Positions 25,701 through 37,724 of a stretch of 64,000 nucleotides of DNA are shown piece by piece. Positions within the stretch are counted from its first letter, which is position 1; each line of letters begins with the position of its first letter. The stretch spans positions 37,501 through 101,500 of the forward strand of contig ADNK01000544.1 of the NCBI GenBank assembly GCA_000320545.1. Reading direction: 5' to 3'. The position numbers were made by a program, and so were the translations under genes. This DNA is from Bigelowiella natans CCMP2755 (taxonomy: Eukaryota > Cercozoa > Chlorarachniophyceae). The notes below the pieces were generated by a model. The model ran no database searches. It was not told where the DNA came from and was given only the letters and a program-made list of their open reading frames with translations.

Positions 25701-28700
25701 ATCGACCTTTTCTTGAAATTCGGACTTCAAGCTCTTAAATTCTTCGCTCTTTTCAGATAGTCGTTCTTGGAGAGATTCCACTTCTCTGTCTGCAACCTCC
25801 GCATGAGTTTTGTAAGTTTGTGCCTTTGCAGAGTCGTCAACTCTCTGTTTTGCGATCGATTCTAGCTTGAGTTCCAAGGCCCCACATTTTTCTTTCTCGC
25901 AAACCAATGCCTCTCTCTCTAATTGTAAGGCTTTTTTGTACTCTTGATCTATTTTTTTCCTTTCTAAAAGTAATTGAGAATGTTTTTGAGAAGTTAATTT
26001 CTGCTCCATCCTTAAAGCTCTGACCAACTTACACGTTTGCTCCAAGCTATCGCTGAGAGTGTCGCCATCCTTAAATTGCTTCCCACAAAGGGATGTAACG
26101 TTCTCGGTAAATTTTTTTGTTTGGTTCATAAGTGCGCGCGTTTCAGCAGCAGAATCTTCAACCTGACATCTAAGGCTATCAATGGTCTCGTTGAGTGACG
26201 TGCGTTCGCTTTGAAGCTTCTCGAGTTTCAATTCAACTTGCTTGTTCGCTTCAACAATTTGCTCATACTTTTCAACCTTTGCAGCGAGGACATTTGACTT
26301 ATTTTCAAGCTTCGCTTTAAGAGTTTGGATTTCTTCTTTAAGTTTTTTTTCCACAGTCTTTAGATCTTCGTTTTCGGATTCTAGCCTAGTGTGCCTTTCC
26401 ATAATATCTTGGATGGCTAATTTTTGACGTTTATTCAGATAATCAACTTCTTGTCTTTGTGTCTTGAGAGTGGAAACCTTACTTTTTAATTCTGACATAC
26501 TCTTTTCAAAATTTTCGCGATCTTTCAGATTCGTTTCCAGTGAAATGTGCAATTTGCGATCTAACTTTTCTATTTGCCTCAGCGACTTGGAATGCTCGTT
26601 GGCAGTGGCGTTGGCTTCTACATCTTGCTGTCGAATCCGGTTCTCCAACGCGGCCACATCTCTGACAAGATCCTCGCGTTTTTTCCTTTCTTTTGCAACA
26701 TTGTCAGATTCTGTTTTCAACTGTAGAACAAGATGCTCCTTAGATTCCCCAAGATTTTTAATACTATCAACTTGTTTGTCGTACTCGGATTGCAAACGAT
26801 GGAGTTGCTGAGAGCTTTCCCGCAACTGCTCCTGGAGAGTCCCCACTTCTTTTTCTGCGTTCTCCATGCGAGTTCTATAAGTATCTACTTCAGAAGAAAT
26901 ATCGGCCTGGTTCTTTATCGCTGAATCATATTTGCATTTTAGAGTCTCAAAATTTGCCTTTTGGTGTTTCAAAGCATCTCTTTCGGTTTGCAAAGACTCT
27001 TTATACTCATGCTGTAATTTTCTCTTTTCAGAATTTGCCTTTGTTATTTTTTGGAAAGAAGAATCCCGCTCCATCTTAAGAGCTTTGACAAATTGACAAG
27101 CTTGCTCTACGCTTTCTTTTATGCTGTCGCCTATTTCTATTTCTTTCCCACAATGGATGGAAATTTTTCTGATAAATTGCGACGTGCGTTCTCTTGAAGC
27201 TCGGGCTCCAGCAGTAGCAATTTCTACTTGGCGTCTTTGGGCATCAAAATTTTCTTTCAGAGTCTTGTGCTCACTTCTCAGCTTTCCAAGTTCTGCTGCA
27301 ATCCGATTTTTTGCTATAATACTTGATTCGTATTTTTTTAAATTGGAAGCAATAGTATTTAATTTTTCATCGAGTTGTGTTCTTTGAGCTCGGACATTCC
27401 TCTGAAGATTCTCTTCTGAGATTCGAAGAGCTGTAATCTCTGATTCTAATTTCGTGTTTTTCTCATTTAAATCACTGACTTCCACTCTTTTACGCTCGTC
27501 CGTATCGAGCAGTTGTTGAATTTGTAGATTGAGATCGGCAATCTCTTGTTTAGACAGAGACATATTTCGTTCAAAACTTTCGCGATCTTTCAGAAGAGAT
27601 TTAATTTCGGACTCTAATTTCGTGTTTTTCTCATTTAAATCACTGACTTCCACTCTTTTACGCTCGTCCGTATCGAGCAGTTGTTGAATTTGCAGCTTGA
27701 GATCGGTGATCTCTTGTTTAGACAGAGACATATTTCGTTCAAAACTTTCGCGATCTTTCAGAAGAGATTTAATTTCGGACTCTAATTTCGTGTTTTTCTC
27801 ATTTAAATCACTGACTTCCACTCTTTTACGCTCGTCTGTATCGAGCAGTTGTTGAATTTGCAGCTTGAGATCGGTAATCTCTTGTTTAGACAGAGACATA
27901 TTTCTTTCAAAGCCTTCACGATCTTTCAGATTTGTTTCCACGGATACCTGAAATTTTCGATTCAGATCTTCAAGTTGCTTTTTCGTATCAGAGTAAACTC
28001 TTGCTGTTGCACTTGCAGCAGCAGCTCTTTGTTTCAAGTCCTCCTTCAGCACAATCAAATCTTCAGTCAGCCTTTCGCATTTCTCTTGTTGTACTTCCTT
28101 TATTTTCTTCTCGGATCGAAGCTGAGATTCGAGGTCTTCTTGAATGTTTGTGAGATTCGTAATGACTTTTGCTTTGCGTCCAATCTCGTCATCTTTTTTA
28201 CCAAGCTCGACAGCTTGCTCACTAATCATCTTTCGCTCGATTTCTACCTGAGCGGTAAGTGCTTCAACTTTTTCCAGTGAAATTTTCAGTTCCTCCGACA
28301 CTCTTAAAATTTTAAATTTCAGATGCACACTGTCTTTCAGTTTTCGGACCGCAGTCTTCAATTCAGCTTCTAGATCGGCAGCTTTTTGCTTGAAACTTGC
28401 AGCTGATCTGGCCTGAGCTTGCTTTTCCGTTTCATTTTGTAAAAGATTCATGTTTAAATCACTAATTTCTTTTCGGCGCATTTGGACCTCACTACCAAGT
28501 CGAACTACTTTGTCGTGAAGGTTATTTCGCTCTAGTTCTATCTGGGGATATTTCTCCAAGAATTCTTCGTTTCTCTTAATACTATCACGAAGTCTGGAAT
28601 TTGTATTTTGCAATTCAACTATGCTTCCACGAAGATCATTGCATTCTAATTCTACGTTTCCATATTTTTTCAACAACTTTCCTTTTCTCCTCATTGTATG

Positions 28701-29569
28701 ACGAAGCCCTGACACAATATTTTGCAATTTAAGGACCTCGCGATCTTGCTTTCCTAGCTTCCCTTGAAGTAATGCAACCTCTTCTGATTTCTGCTTTGTT
28801 GCCCAGTTTGAAGACTCGATTTCGCTTCTGCAATTCTCAAGTCTTGATTCTAGGATTGTTATTTCATCTTCCTTCGATTTTAGCATATGGGCGTATTGAT
28901 TCAATTGATCGGTAAGGCTTAAAATTGTTGCATTAAGGCCATGTACTTGTCTGCCTGGGACACGAGATGTATCATAGGATATTTCTTCTTCTGCTAAGGT
29001 TTCTGTTTCATCGAAATTCTCATCGGGTACATAAAGTTCCTGAGTAGATTTTGAATCTTGTTTTCTCGTGATCTCACGAAGATTCAACGTGTGCTCTTCC
29101 TCCATTTTACTTTTTCCTAATATAGCATTGATAAGCGAATCTACGACTGGATGGCTTTTACTTTGCTGGAGAGCCTCGATAGCCTCCTTCTGTTTCACGA
29201 GCCTCTGTTCACGTTCCGAAATTTGTTCAAAGTTCAACTTCATTTCCTTTCTCAAAGTTTCAATCTCTGACAACGTTCTTTGCTGTCTTGCTTTCTTCTT
29301 TATTGAGGAACTTTCTGCAACCATCTTCTCAGCAACGGTTTTCTCAGAAGGGGGTTTCGGATGAGGCAATTCTTGCTGAATTTGTTTCCTCTGTAGCTTC
29401 ACACTCATGGCAGCCATTTTATTATCTTTAGACTCAATAACCTCATTTTCCCCCTTTTGAGAGGCTTTCATTTCCGTTGAAGAAGCGGCAGGCTCCTCAT
29501 GGCTCGGCTATCGTAAGTTTGTACATATGAGCAACTCCTTTTCGCTCTCTCTCTCTCTCTCTCTCTCTA

Positions 29570-29653
<84 letters not shown>

Positions 29654-30303
29654 GCTATGCTTATGAGGGGAAGGGGAGACGGCGAGGAGGAGATAACAAG
29701 CAACATTTATTCATTTCGCAAAAGTTATTTCTGAAGATATGCGATATCTATTACATTTTGGCTGGATTTGCTATTCGTCAATGAAGTCGGGGCTGGTGTT
29801 GGGTTGTCAGCTAGATTCATATTTCTCAAGTTAAGTTTGGGCTTCATCTTCGTTTTCAGTTCCTATAAATTTAGTAAATAATTTGAGAACCCCGTATTCA
29901 TTCAAGTATTTTTTACAGGTACCTCGCATTTCTGCTGCAAGGCTTGTATCTTATGAGCAGTTTTATTAAGTGAACTGGGTAGTGCAGGCTGGGCTTTCCT
30001 CTTTGGTGTAACCAGGACGCTTCTCAAAGAATTCACACTGGAATTATCATCACCCAGTTCCCAAGAAGGTGTGCCTGGAGCCTCATGACTGCTTTTGTTT
30101 GGAGTCCTCGTCTCGATATTGTGTATGCGGTGGCTTTTCACTCCACCTCTCTTTGAACTTAGACGTTGAATTCTAACATCTATCTCATCCCCCCTCTTAG
30201 GCGTGCGAAAGTCAATTTTCCGCGGAAAAGGTGGTGACCTTGAATGACTTGGGGGTTCTTCTGGAATCGAAAATCCACGACTCGGGTCCTGGGCGTGTGC
30301 CAT
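22788..30303 (-). CDS. Giant coiled-coil protein (2370 aa) with CDK-type sites
   Basis: Four exons, all phase 0: 30303-29923, 29862-29755, 29507-25083 and 24986-22788, for 2370 residues. The first 160 residues are basic, Pro/Ser-rich and predicted disordered. They carry several S/T-P-x-K/R type motifs (FRTPKRG, TRTPNKS, VLVTPKRK), as in mitotic CDK substrates. Nearly all the rest is heptad-type coiled coil rich in Leu, Glu, Lys and Gln. Exon 3 alone is 4425 bp, which is unlike every neighbouring gene. It contains three near-identical 56-residue repeats (DNA about 27440-27945). The architecture resembles centrosome, spindle, kinetochore or Golgi tethers such as NuMA, CENP-E/F or golgins, but no diagnostic domain is visible, so no orthology is claimed. 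Filament or scaffold function is inference. Confidence 0.85.
27440..27945 (-). repeat. 168-bp in-frame tandem repeat, three copies
   Basis: The landmark GACAGAGACATATTTC recurs at 27553, 27721 and 27889, a period of exactly 168 bp or 56 codons. Each unit encodes a coiled-coil block with ERNMSLSKQEI and DTDERKRVEVSDLNEKN. Copies differ by only a few bases (for example CGTCCGTATC against CGTCTGTATC), so the duplication is recent or kept uniform by recombination. The period is eight heptads, which keeps the coiled-coil register. Confidence 0.95.
29543..29650. repeat. (CT)n-(TA)n-(TG)n compound microsatellite
   Basis: Three dinucleotide runs follow each other with almost no spacer in the intron between exons 2 and 3 of the coiled-coil gene. 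Each step changes one base of the unit. Confidence 0.95.
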
Positions 30304-31050
30304 ATTGCCGCTACTCAGAATAGTTTACCGTTTTCTCTGTTCAATGAACACGAATAATTGTGAGACCGCATGCATGGGTGTAGATTAGGATTTTGGAATT
30401 TTTCGAAGCTCTCCTTAGTCTCTATCATTCTCTCTAGCTTTTGAGACAAGATAAAGTCCATAACACATAAATCCATGCTTGAATAATTCAGTCTACGTAC
30501 GATTTTTCGAAAATAATTCACTCAATCTCTGCACCCCCCCCCCTCTCTCTCTCACTCTCTATCTATCTCTCTTTCTCTCAAAAATGAACACCTTCACACA
30601 TATCCTTGCAGGTATGGGACCGCCACTGCACTCCCGGATGTAATGTTCTGTTTTACCATCTGCGACATATAAGTCCCAAAGACGCTATTGCAAATTCAAG
30701 AGTGTTAAATTTACATGTTGGAAATTGGCGCGCTTCTATTCTTTTTATTATCAGCTGGCGATTATTTGATGATTTTGGTGCAAACAGATGCATTATTGAT
30801 TAGCGACTTTCACCAAATCACTCCACATTGGCAAAAAGGATGAATTGGGGGAAATGTTTGGATATGAGTCGTTCAGGAGGCTGTCGCTCTGTATATTTTG
30901 AAGCTGTTTTCTTCTAAACAACATGTTCCTATTTTAGCCCTACTATTCCTTGGGTAACCGAAACACTGAAATACAACACACACGTGTCCAGAAACGCTTC
31001 ATCAGCCCGGATACAGTAGCCTCTCCTTCCCCGCTGCACTGGCCAGAATT
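30304..31050. promoter_or_regulatory. Head-to-head gap, probable divergent promoter
   Basis: This is the 747-base gap between the start of the coiled-coil gene (-) and the start of the PARG/NADAR gene (+). It holds a C-run and CT-rich tract near 30532-30583 and otherwise unique sequence. An open frame at 30606-30803 shows no recognisable protein. Promoter function is inferred from position only. Confidence 0.4.
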
Positions 31051-32921
31051 ATGACAAGTGCCGGTGGAAACGAAGATGTGGACGCTCTCGATTCTCTGTT
31101 AGAATCACAGGTGATCGATCGATGATTTGTGTGAAAGGGCAAGTAGTAAAGTTGCAGCAATTATTATTTCCTCATCGAACTATCGGATAGTTCCGATATT
31201 ATTCCTCGAGAACAATAGATTTAGTGCCAATGTATTGTTTTACGGTGCATAGGCACTCTATTGAGGTCCTCACATCTTAACATTTCCAGGAATACAAGGA
31301 GCTTACAGAATCTCACAGATGTGTATTCGAATCCTTCGATTCGAGGACGGTGTGTTACAACTATCTTTGAACATCTCATTCGACAAATAATTTTTATTTT
31401 GCAACAGATGTGCCGAGACTATCCTCCTTTTTGGGAGCATGCGCATAAGAAGGTGAATAGTAAATGTGGGGTGCCATTTTGCATACTCTCCCTTAAGATC
31501 GATACCACCTCCTAAGATGCACTTGAAACCGTAATGCACCATTCCAACTTCCAGGCAATGTACAAAGGAGGAACATATATTTCGAATCGCAAGCGAGTCA
31601 ACTTCGTTGGTGGATGTCCTAAACAATACAAAGACTTTAAGTCTAAGATCACTTTCACAAGATGGCGTATGATGGAATTACCGAGATCTCTAAACTGCAA
31701 GCGCCCTCTCAAAACAGATTTAAGGCCCGACCTGTACTCTTATGTTCCAGAAGTAGCTACTGAGAATACAAAAGGCAACCTTGCTGAATTTTATGTCAAC
31801 TTCGCCGACGAAGATCTCTTTAGGTAAGAGAAAATTAAGAATCAGGAACGTTGAAAAGAATACTGGGCAAAAACTGAATTAGAAATAGCTTGGTACAGAA
31901 ATATTCGTAAAAACACACTTTTAAGCAAATCTGATGAGGAGTGACCAAATTTAAGTGCAAAATCTAATTGCAAATATATTTACTTATCATATTCCTGTAG
32001 GAACTACGGATCGAAAGCTTTCGATCAAGATGAAATAATGGTATAACTTCAGCTACCTTCTCGACGTACGTACTCTATGGAACTTCCATCTCACCTAAAT
32101 CTAACCTCAAAGGTATGCGAGCATCCAATTCTCGGAAGTTTGCGCGAAAAATTGATCGCACATCAGAGTGATGCCAGGCTTCTGAACTCATCGATGGTGG
32201 GTTCCATACGAAACTACGGATAACATCGCGGCAAGCTACATATTTCATTTCACAAAGAAGTGCTAAAGTTATACACAAACATATTAGTCCTGTTCAAAAG
32301 ATACGACTTCGTTTCCTCCCCTACTTCAGGTGACCACTCTCTCAGAAGAGCAGATAAAGCAAGAAACTGCATCTCCCGTGTGCGACACGCCTTGCATCAT
32401 ACTAGGAGCAGAACGCCATCTTAAGGCAGTGATATGATCGTGATGAAGATGACGATGATAATGATCATAACGATATAATGATGCTCACTACTTCGATGAT
32501 GCTCACTACCTCGATACTAATTAAGGGAAGCTAATTGTAAAGTATTTGAAAGTGTGTGTGGGATATTTACCTACAAGAGGGACACAAGATTGTTCTGATA
32601 TAATTCTAGTCTAATCACCATCCTCCTCCCCTAGATCCATACGATGCCAAGTAAGGAAAGAGGGATCTCAAAGGGATTATATGGCAAAGAATTTTGTAAC
32701 TTCTTCATGTTCCCATGTTGCCGCAATGGTATTTCACCAAAACCCCCCCCCCCCCCCCGCCCCCCCCACAGGCCTCGCTTCCAGATCTCAAGTACTATCA
32801 AATTGTGAGCAGGTGGAATAGGAAGAGGAGAAAGAAAACAATTATGATCGAAGAGGGCCTTCTTCATTACTTTTCAAAAGCAAAAACGTGTTTCTTTTCT
32901 CTCCATAGCCCCCCTTCCCCT

Positions 32922-32966
<45 letters not shown>

Positions 32967-33315
32967 CGCTCGCTCGCTCCCTGTCAACCGATGGGAGAGT
33001 GTGTGTGTGTGTGTGTGTAAAAGGGTGAGTGCAAGAGAAAAATGCCGATGTTTCGGTTCATTATTTCTTCAAAATTGGTTTGCAATTTAAGATTCGGACA
33101 TCGAGACGATCGAACATCATTTGTATGGCTACTGGGGTTACAGGGAGAGGGGTATTAAGTCTTAGCACCAAATACCACAAGCATCTTCTTGAGTGGCAGT
33201 TTCTCTGCCCTTACACTCCTCCTCTCCCCCGTTGAACATAAACCACCACAATTTATAACAGACCCCGAGTAGTATTAACAGTTAAACTTATAAATTGACA
33301 CCATAGGCTGCACGT

Positions 33316-33378
<63 letters not shown>

Positions 33379-33631
33379 CCATATTACTCACAAACATATA
33401 CGTTATAGGAATATTCTGTGGACGACATTAACCGATTGCTTCGTACTGCTTACACTGCGTTTAGAGCAGCCAAAGCATGCGCTATGGTATTAATAATAAC
33501 TCGAAAATTATTCTGACACAGTATTCAAGATACACGTACTTTTAATTAATTCTCATCCTGAAACAAATAGACAATGGACATTGCAAAGTCCCCTCCTGAT
33601 CCCAAGGCTGAAACAGGTTTTTGGCTCTTTA

Positions 33632-33702
<71 letters not shown>

Positions 33703-34091
33703 TGTGTGTGTAATACTCACTCGTGACGAAAGAAACACCATTTATCCTACTTCCCAATCTTTCACCTCAGGAGAAGGAAAAAAAATAACAATGAAACCCA
33801 GTTGTATATCTACAATCATCCATACTGGCTGCTGGGGCTGTGGTATATATATAATCTTGAAAAACGTATTGTAGATATACAACTACGACACCGTGGAACT
33901 GAGGATATAGTGTTGGGACCAAGTTTATGGCCATGTACCTGATTCTGAAAAATTAATATGGAAAATTAGGATCTTCTGGGGGCAACATCCAAGTCTCATG
34001 TCTTATCCAAACCCTTGCTGCAAGGTGAACGATTATTAACTATCTAATTGTCCTTGATACCATCTGTATTTCAAATTATTATCAGCAGCAG

Positions 34092-34136
<45 letters not shown>

Positions 34137-34865
34137 TGCTAAGATTTTTCGCTGATGTACGTACATCTTGCCATTATATGGTCTTGAATCTGATCGATAG
34201 GTGACTCCTAAGAACTTGCAACAAGCTTTGCAAGGCTATAAGCAGCTGTATGCTCTCACAGAGGTAATAGTTCTCACTTTTCCGTTATATAGAAGCACAC
34301 GGTACATATAAGATTGATTCACCTTATGTTCTAACTATCTATCTTGATGAATCTTTTTGTTGTTGTATATGTTGCGATCGGGTTGGATGGATCTTCCAGC
34401 GATGCAAGCTATATCCTCTATCTTCCTTGATAAAAACTATCCAAGCTCGCAAATACCCTTGGGGTGAAGATATAAACCACCTTCTTGCTGTTCTACTGCC
34501 GCTACGACTATTGCTATTGCTATTACCTCGTCAATACTGATAGCCCCGTGCAATTCACTGACTCCATCGTATTTTCAACTTACATTTCAGTGAATGCGCA
34601 CAGATACATACATACCACCTCCAATGTCTGCTACTACCGCAACCCATAGCAGCCTCATCAAAACTTCCGCCACACCCGCCACAACCAATCGGAAACCAAT
34701 CAAAATTATGGCTATTATTATTTCTACAACTACTACTACTACTACTGCTGCTACTATGGTACAGGCACCTCGCAAATAGCCCGTGAACCACTCATCAAAT
34801 CTCCTGTGAGAAACAAAAAATCCTTGACAGCTACAAGAGGTATGCACAAAGTAGATTATTATCAT

Positions 34866-34911
<46 letters not shown>

Positions 34912-37173
34912 TTTTAAAGCTCAATCACGTTAATTGTTCCATGATCTCTTGAATAATCTGTTCAATTTTGCTCCCCACCTTCTCCTCTCCTTCCGTCGTC
35001 AAATGACTATTTAAAGGAGGGAGGGACAAAAAAGAAGCACAGAGCATGGAGAATAAAGTTGGAGACAACAACATAAAGGCCAAAAGCATCGCAAAGGGCA
35101 TTCCCTATCAATCCCCCCCACCTGGGGCACCATTATCGCTCACATTAGAGGTTGCATCTAGTGCAAGGAACGACTGTTGTATTTAACAGAATTGTAGCAA
35201 CGTTTAAAACAAATGCAAGAGAAATATTATTTTAATTGTTTTGATCCATCTGTTCGTATCTACGCTTAGATATATGATGACGAGGAGGAGGACGACGAAG
35301 ATGACAAAATTAAGAAACAAGAGTCCCCTCAAGAAGAATCAATACCAGAAAAGAAAGGAAAATCTAAAAATAAAGAACCAACGGTAAGATGTGTCATGTG
35401 TGGTCATTATATTTGTTCAATTCGTCGTAAACGTTGGCTGCACTGTATTATTACTTCATTCATTGAAGCTATATTGTCTTGATTTGTGTCAATCTAGGAG
35501 GAGGAGCTGAAAGCCGCCGAGGAAGAAGCAAAGGCCAAAATCTTAGCAGAGAGAAAAGCTCGTCAGCAAGCAAGAATAGAGAAAGAGCGAAAGCGTCAGT
35601 TGCGATTAGCAAAGGGTCCGATTTTCTACTTTTTCAGGCCTGGATCATGGGTATACTTGCATATTCCTTGTCCAGAAAACGCTTTTATAGTTTGTTTCAT
35701 ATGAAGCACAAAAGCATCTTATCGTTAATTTTAGCTCTTTCACCTGATTATGCTACTTCTCGGTGTGCAAGAATTCTCTTAAAGTTTCTTCTCGATGCTG
35801 CAGTATTGATTTTGTGGCCTCCCTAATCATATTACGCGTTGTTGGCTACTGCAACGTTCTATTGTATCATTAGGCGTGCATATGGTCTCTCAGCACTTTC
35901 AAAGTGGGATCTCGTAGCTTTATCTGTGCTGGACAATATATGATGGCAGAAAAGGTCACTGATGAAACTCCCCAACAGAGAGGAAGCATTCTCTCTTTTC
36001 AATAAGTATACCCTCGTCCACTCTTTCTTGTACTGTAATATTATTAGCGCTACTATTTGTATTTGTTTGTTTTATGGTTGGGGACACTGGAGAAGTATGA
36101 TAAAACCCATTTATTTTTGGTCAAATGGCTTTAATAAGGCGCGACTATTTGGAGATAAGGACCGCATGCGGAAGATATTGAAACCAGGGGCTACTCCTGT
36201 AGAAATAAGACAAATTGGGTAATGTCTGTTTCACCACTTTGTCAATCATCCAAATGTAACCAACGTAATGTATTACGTGTATTGGCTGCAATGAGGTCAT
36301 CTTCGTCTAGCTAATCGTTGGTCCTCTCATTGATGCGAAATGTAATAGTAATTTAGCGTATTATTATTATTTAAAGTATTTCTTTGCCTCCTCCTTTTTA
36401 CCAGGCGTCACATCGCTAATGTTGATGCTAAAGTATGGGCTGCACAGATGGAACGAATAGCCATGGAGGTTTCTGCATGCACGCATAAACAAAAGCAGAC
36501 TCACGAATTTATTACTTTGAGTCTAACACGCCATATCATTCTTCCCATTACATCAATATCGATAACCTCAAATATGCGTTGCACGTTGCTCAGAGCCTTA
36601 TGGCAAAATTTGGACAAAGCTTGCACTTGAGAAACAAGTTACTTGCCACCAAAAATGCTGCTTTGGTGTATTCTTGTGTGGATGATGAAGTTTGGGGCAA
36701 CGGTCTCGATTTTCCCTATCAAGACGACCAGAGGTTGTATATATAATGAATATATATTATATGTGCACGCGTGTGTATTATGTGTGTGTTTTCTCCATTT
36801 CTCTAACTGGTAATTATAGCTTGTTTTAGTGATCATCATTGTTCACCTCCATCCAAAGCGAATCTTCCACTTTTGTAATATATCTACATTGACGACGCGC
36901 AATGTGGTTAAGATACTGTGTAGATATTTGATGACGATATAGTTGGTTGTATTTCTAATGATAATCATTATAAAAAGAGCGAAAGATCGGAAGCAATGGA
37001 GAGGAAAGAACACGTTAGGGAAGCTTCTCGAAACAGCCAGAGCCTGGACAAGGTATTACATATATATATATATATATATATATATAAACAACATATGTAA
37101 CTATTTATGAGACACAGCTATTTGAACGTGAGTGTTCTCGAGCTTAAGTTTGATTACGATTCTTCATACTATG

Positions 37174-37206
<33 letters not shown>

Positions 37207-37284
37207 TTGATGTAGTATTGTGTGTGCCGCAGGACGATGTCGTTGCCTGAAAGCGAAGGGGGGAGCACAGTCAAGGTGATACTT

Positions 37285-37322
<38 letters not shown>

Positions 37323-37382
37323 CAGCTTCAACCACCTCATTATACTTCTCATAAGCAAAGTAATAGGAGTTTCTCGAGATAG
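31051..37382 (+). CDS. PARG-like macrodomain plus NADAR domain protein
   Basis: PARG-like exons in consistent phase are 31051-31110, 31408-31452, 31555-31823, 32001-32040, 32113-32196, 32330-32428, 32635-32728, 32772-32791, 33092-33151, 33409-33486, 33571-33616, 33771-33842, 33970-34024, 34144-34156 and 34201-34263. Motifs: FYVNFADEDLFRNYGSKAF then DQDEIM (place of the PARG GGG/QEE loop), EHPILGSLREKL, INRLLRTAYTAFRAAK, and IHTGCWGCGGSSGGN (human PARG has WGCGAFGGD). The linker 34400-34463, 35270-35383 and 35498-35650 is acidic then basic helical. NADAR exons are 35874-35954, 36139-36218, 36405-36468, 36594-36733 and 36978-37052: IFYFFRPGSW, CAGQYMMAEK, ARLFGDKD, LRNKLLATKNAALVYSC, DDEVWGNGL, WRGKNTLGKLL. 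PARG removes poly(ADP-ribose); NADAR enzymes remove ADP-ribose from guanine and related groups. A frame ends with TAG at 37380-37382, but an in-phase alternative splice could continue. Phase between 34463 and 35270 is not fully solved. Confidence 0.75.
33624..33713. repeat. (TA)n-(TG)n compound microsatellite in an intron
   Basis: A TA run passes directly into a TG run, between two PARG-like exons (33571-33616 and 33771-33842). A (CA)n-(TA)n array of the same kind lies at about 33317-33374. Confidence 0.9.
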
Positions 37383-37724
37383 TACTGATATACGTGCGTT
37401 TGAAGGAAATGCAATTCTCATCATGTTGCATCTGAAACACGCCGTACCACAGGGTTTGGATGACCACTGGATTACGATGGATGAAATCATTGCCTTTTGC
37501 TTTCCAGAGGGTGGGTGTATAAGTGACAGATATAATATCCCTCTTACGATAACTCGTGTGGAACATTGGAGAAATAGTTGTGAGCTCATTTTTATAGGAG
37601 GTGCTTCTATGAATTGCTGCTGTGATTAGGCATTTTATTTCCTGACTCTGTGGATCGATTGTTCATGATATCTGAGCACGGCCCTCTATATCATCTGCAA
37701 ACACGCTTTTCATGCTTCTCTCAG

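Noticed and set aside
29497-29784. Overlapping frames of alternating Thr-His, Ile-Tyr and Val-Cys
   Set aside because: These are translations of the (CT)n-(TA)n-(TG)n array in an intron.
33904-33934. Alternative exon (GYSVGTKFMAM) after WGCG in the PARG-like gene
   Set aside because: It also joins in phase, but the exon at 33970-34024 gives SSGGNIQVSCLIQTLAA, which matches the PARG GGN loop far better.
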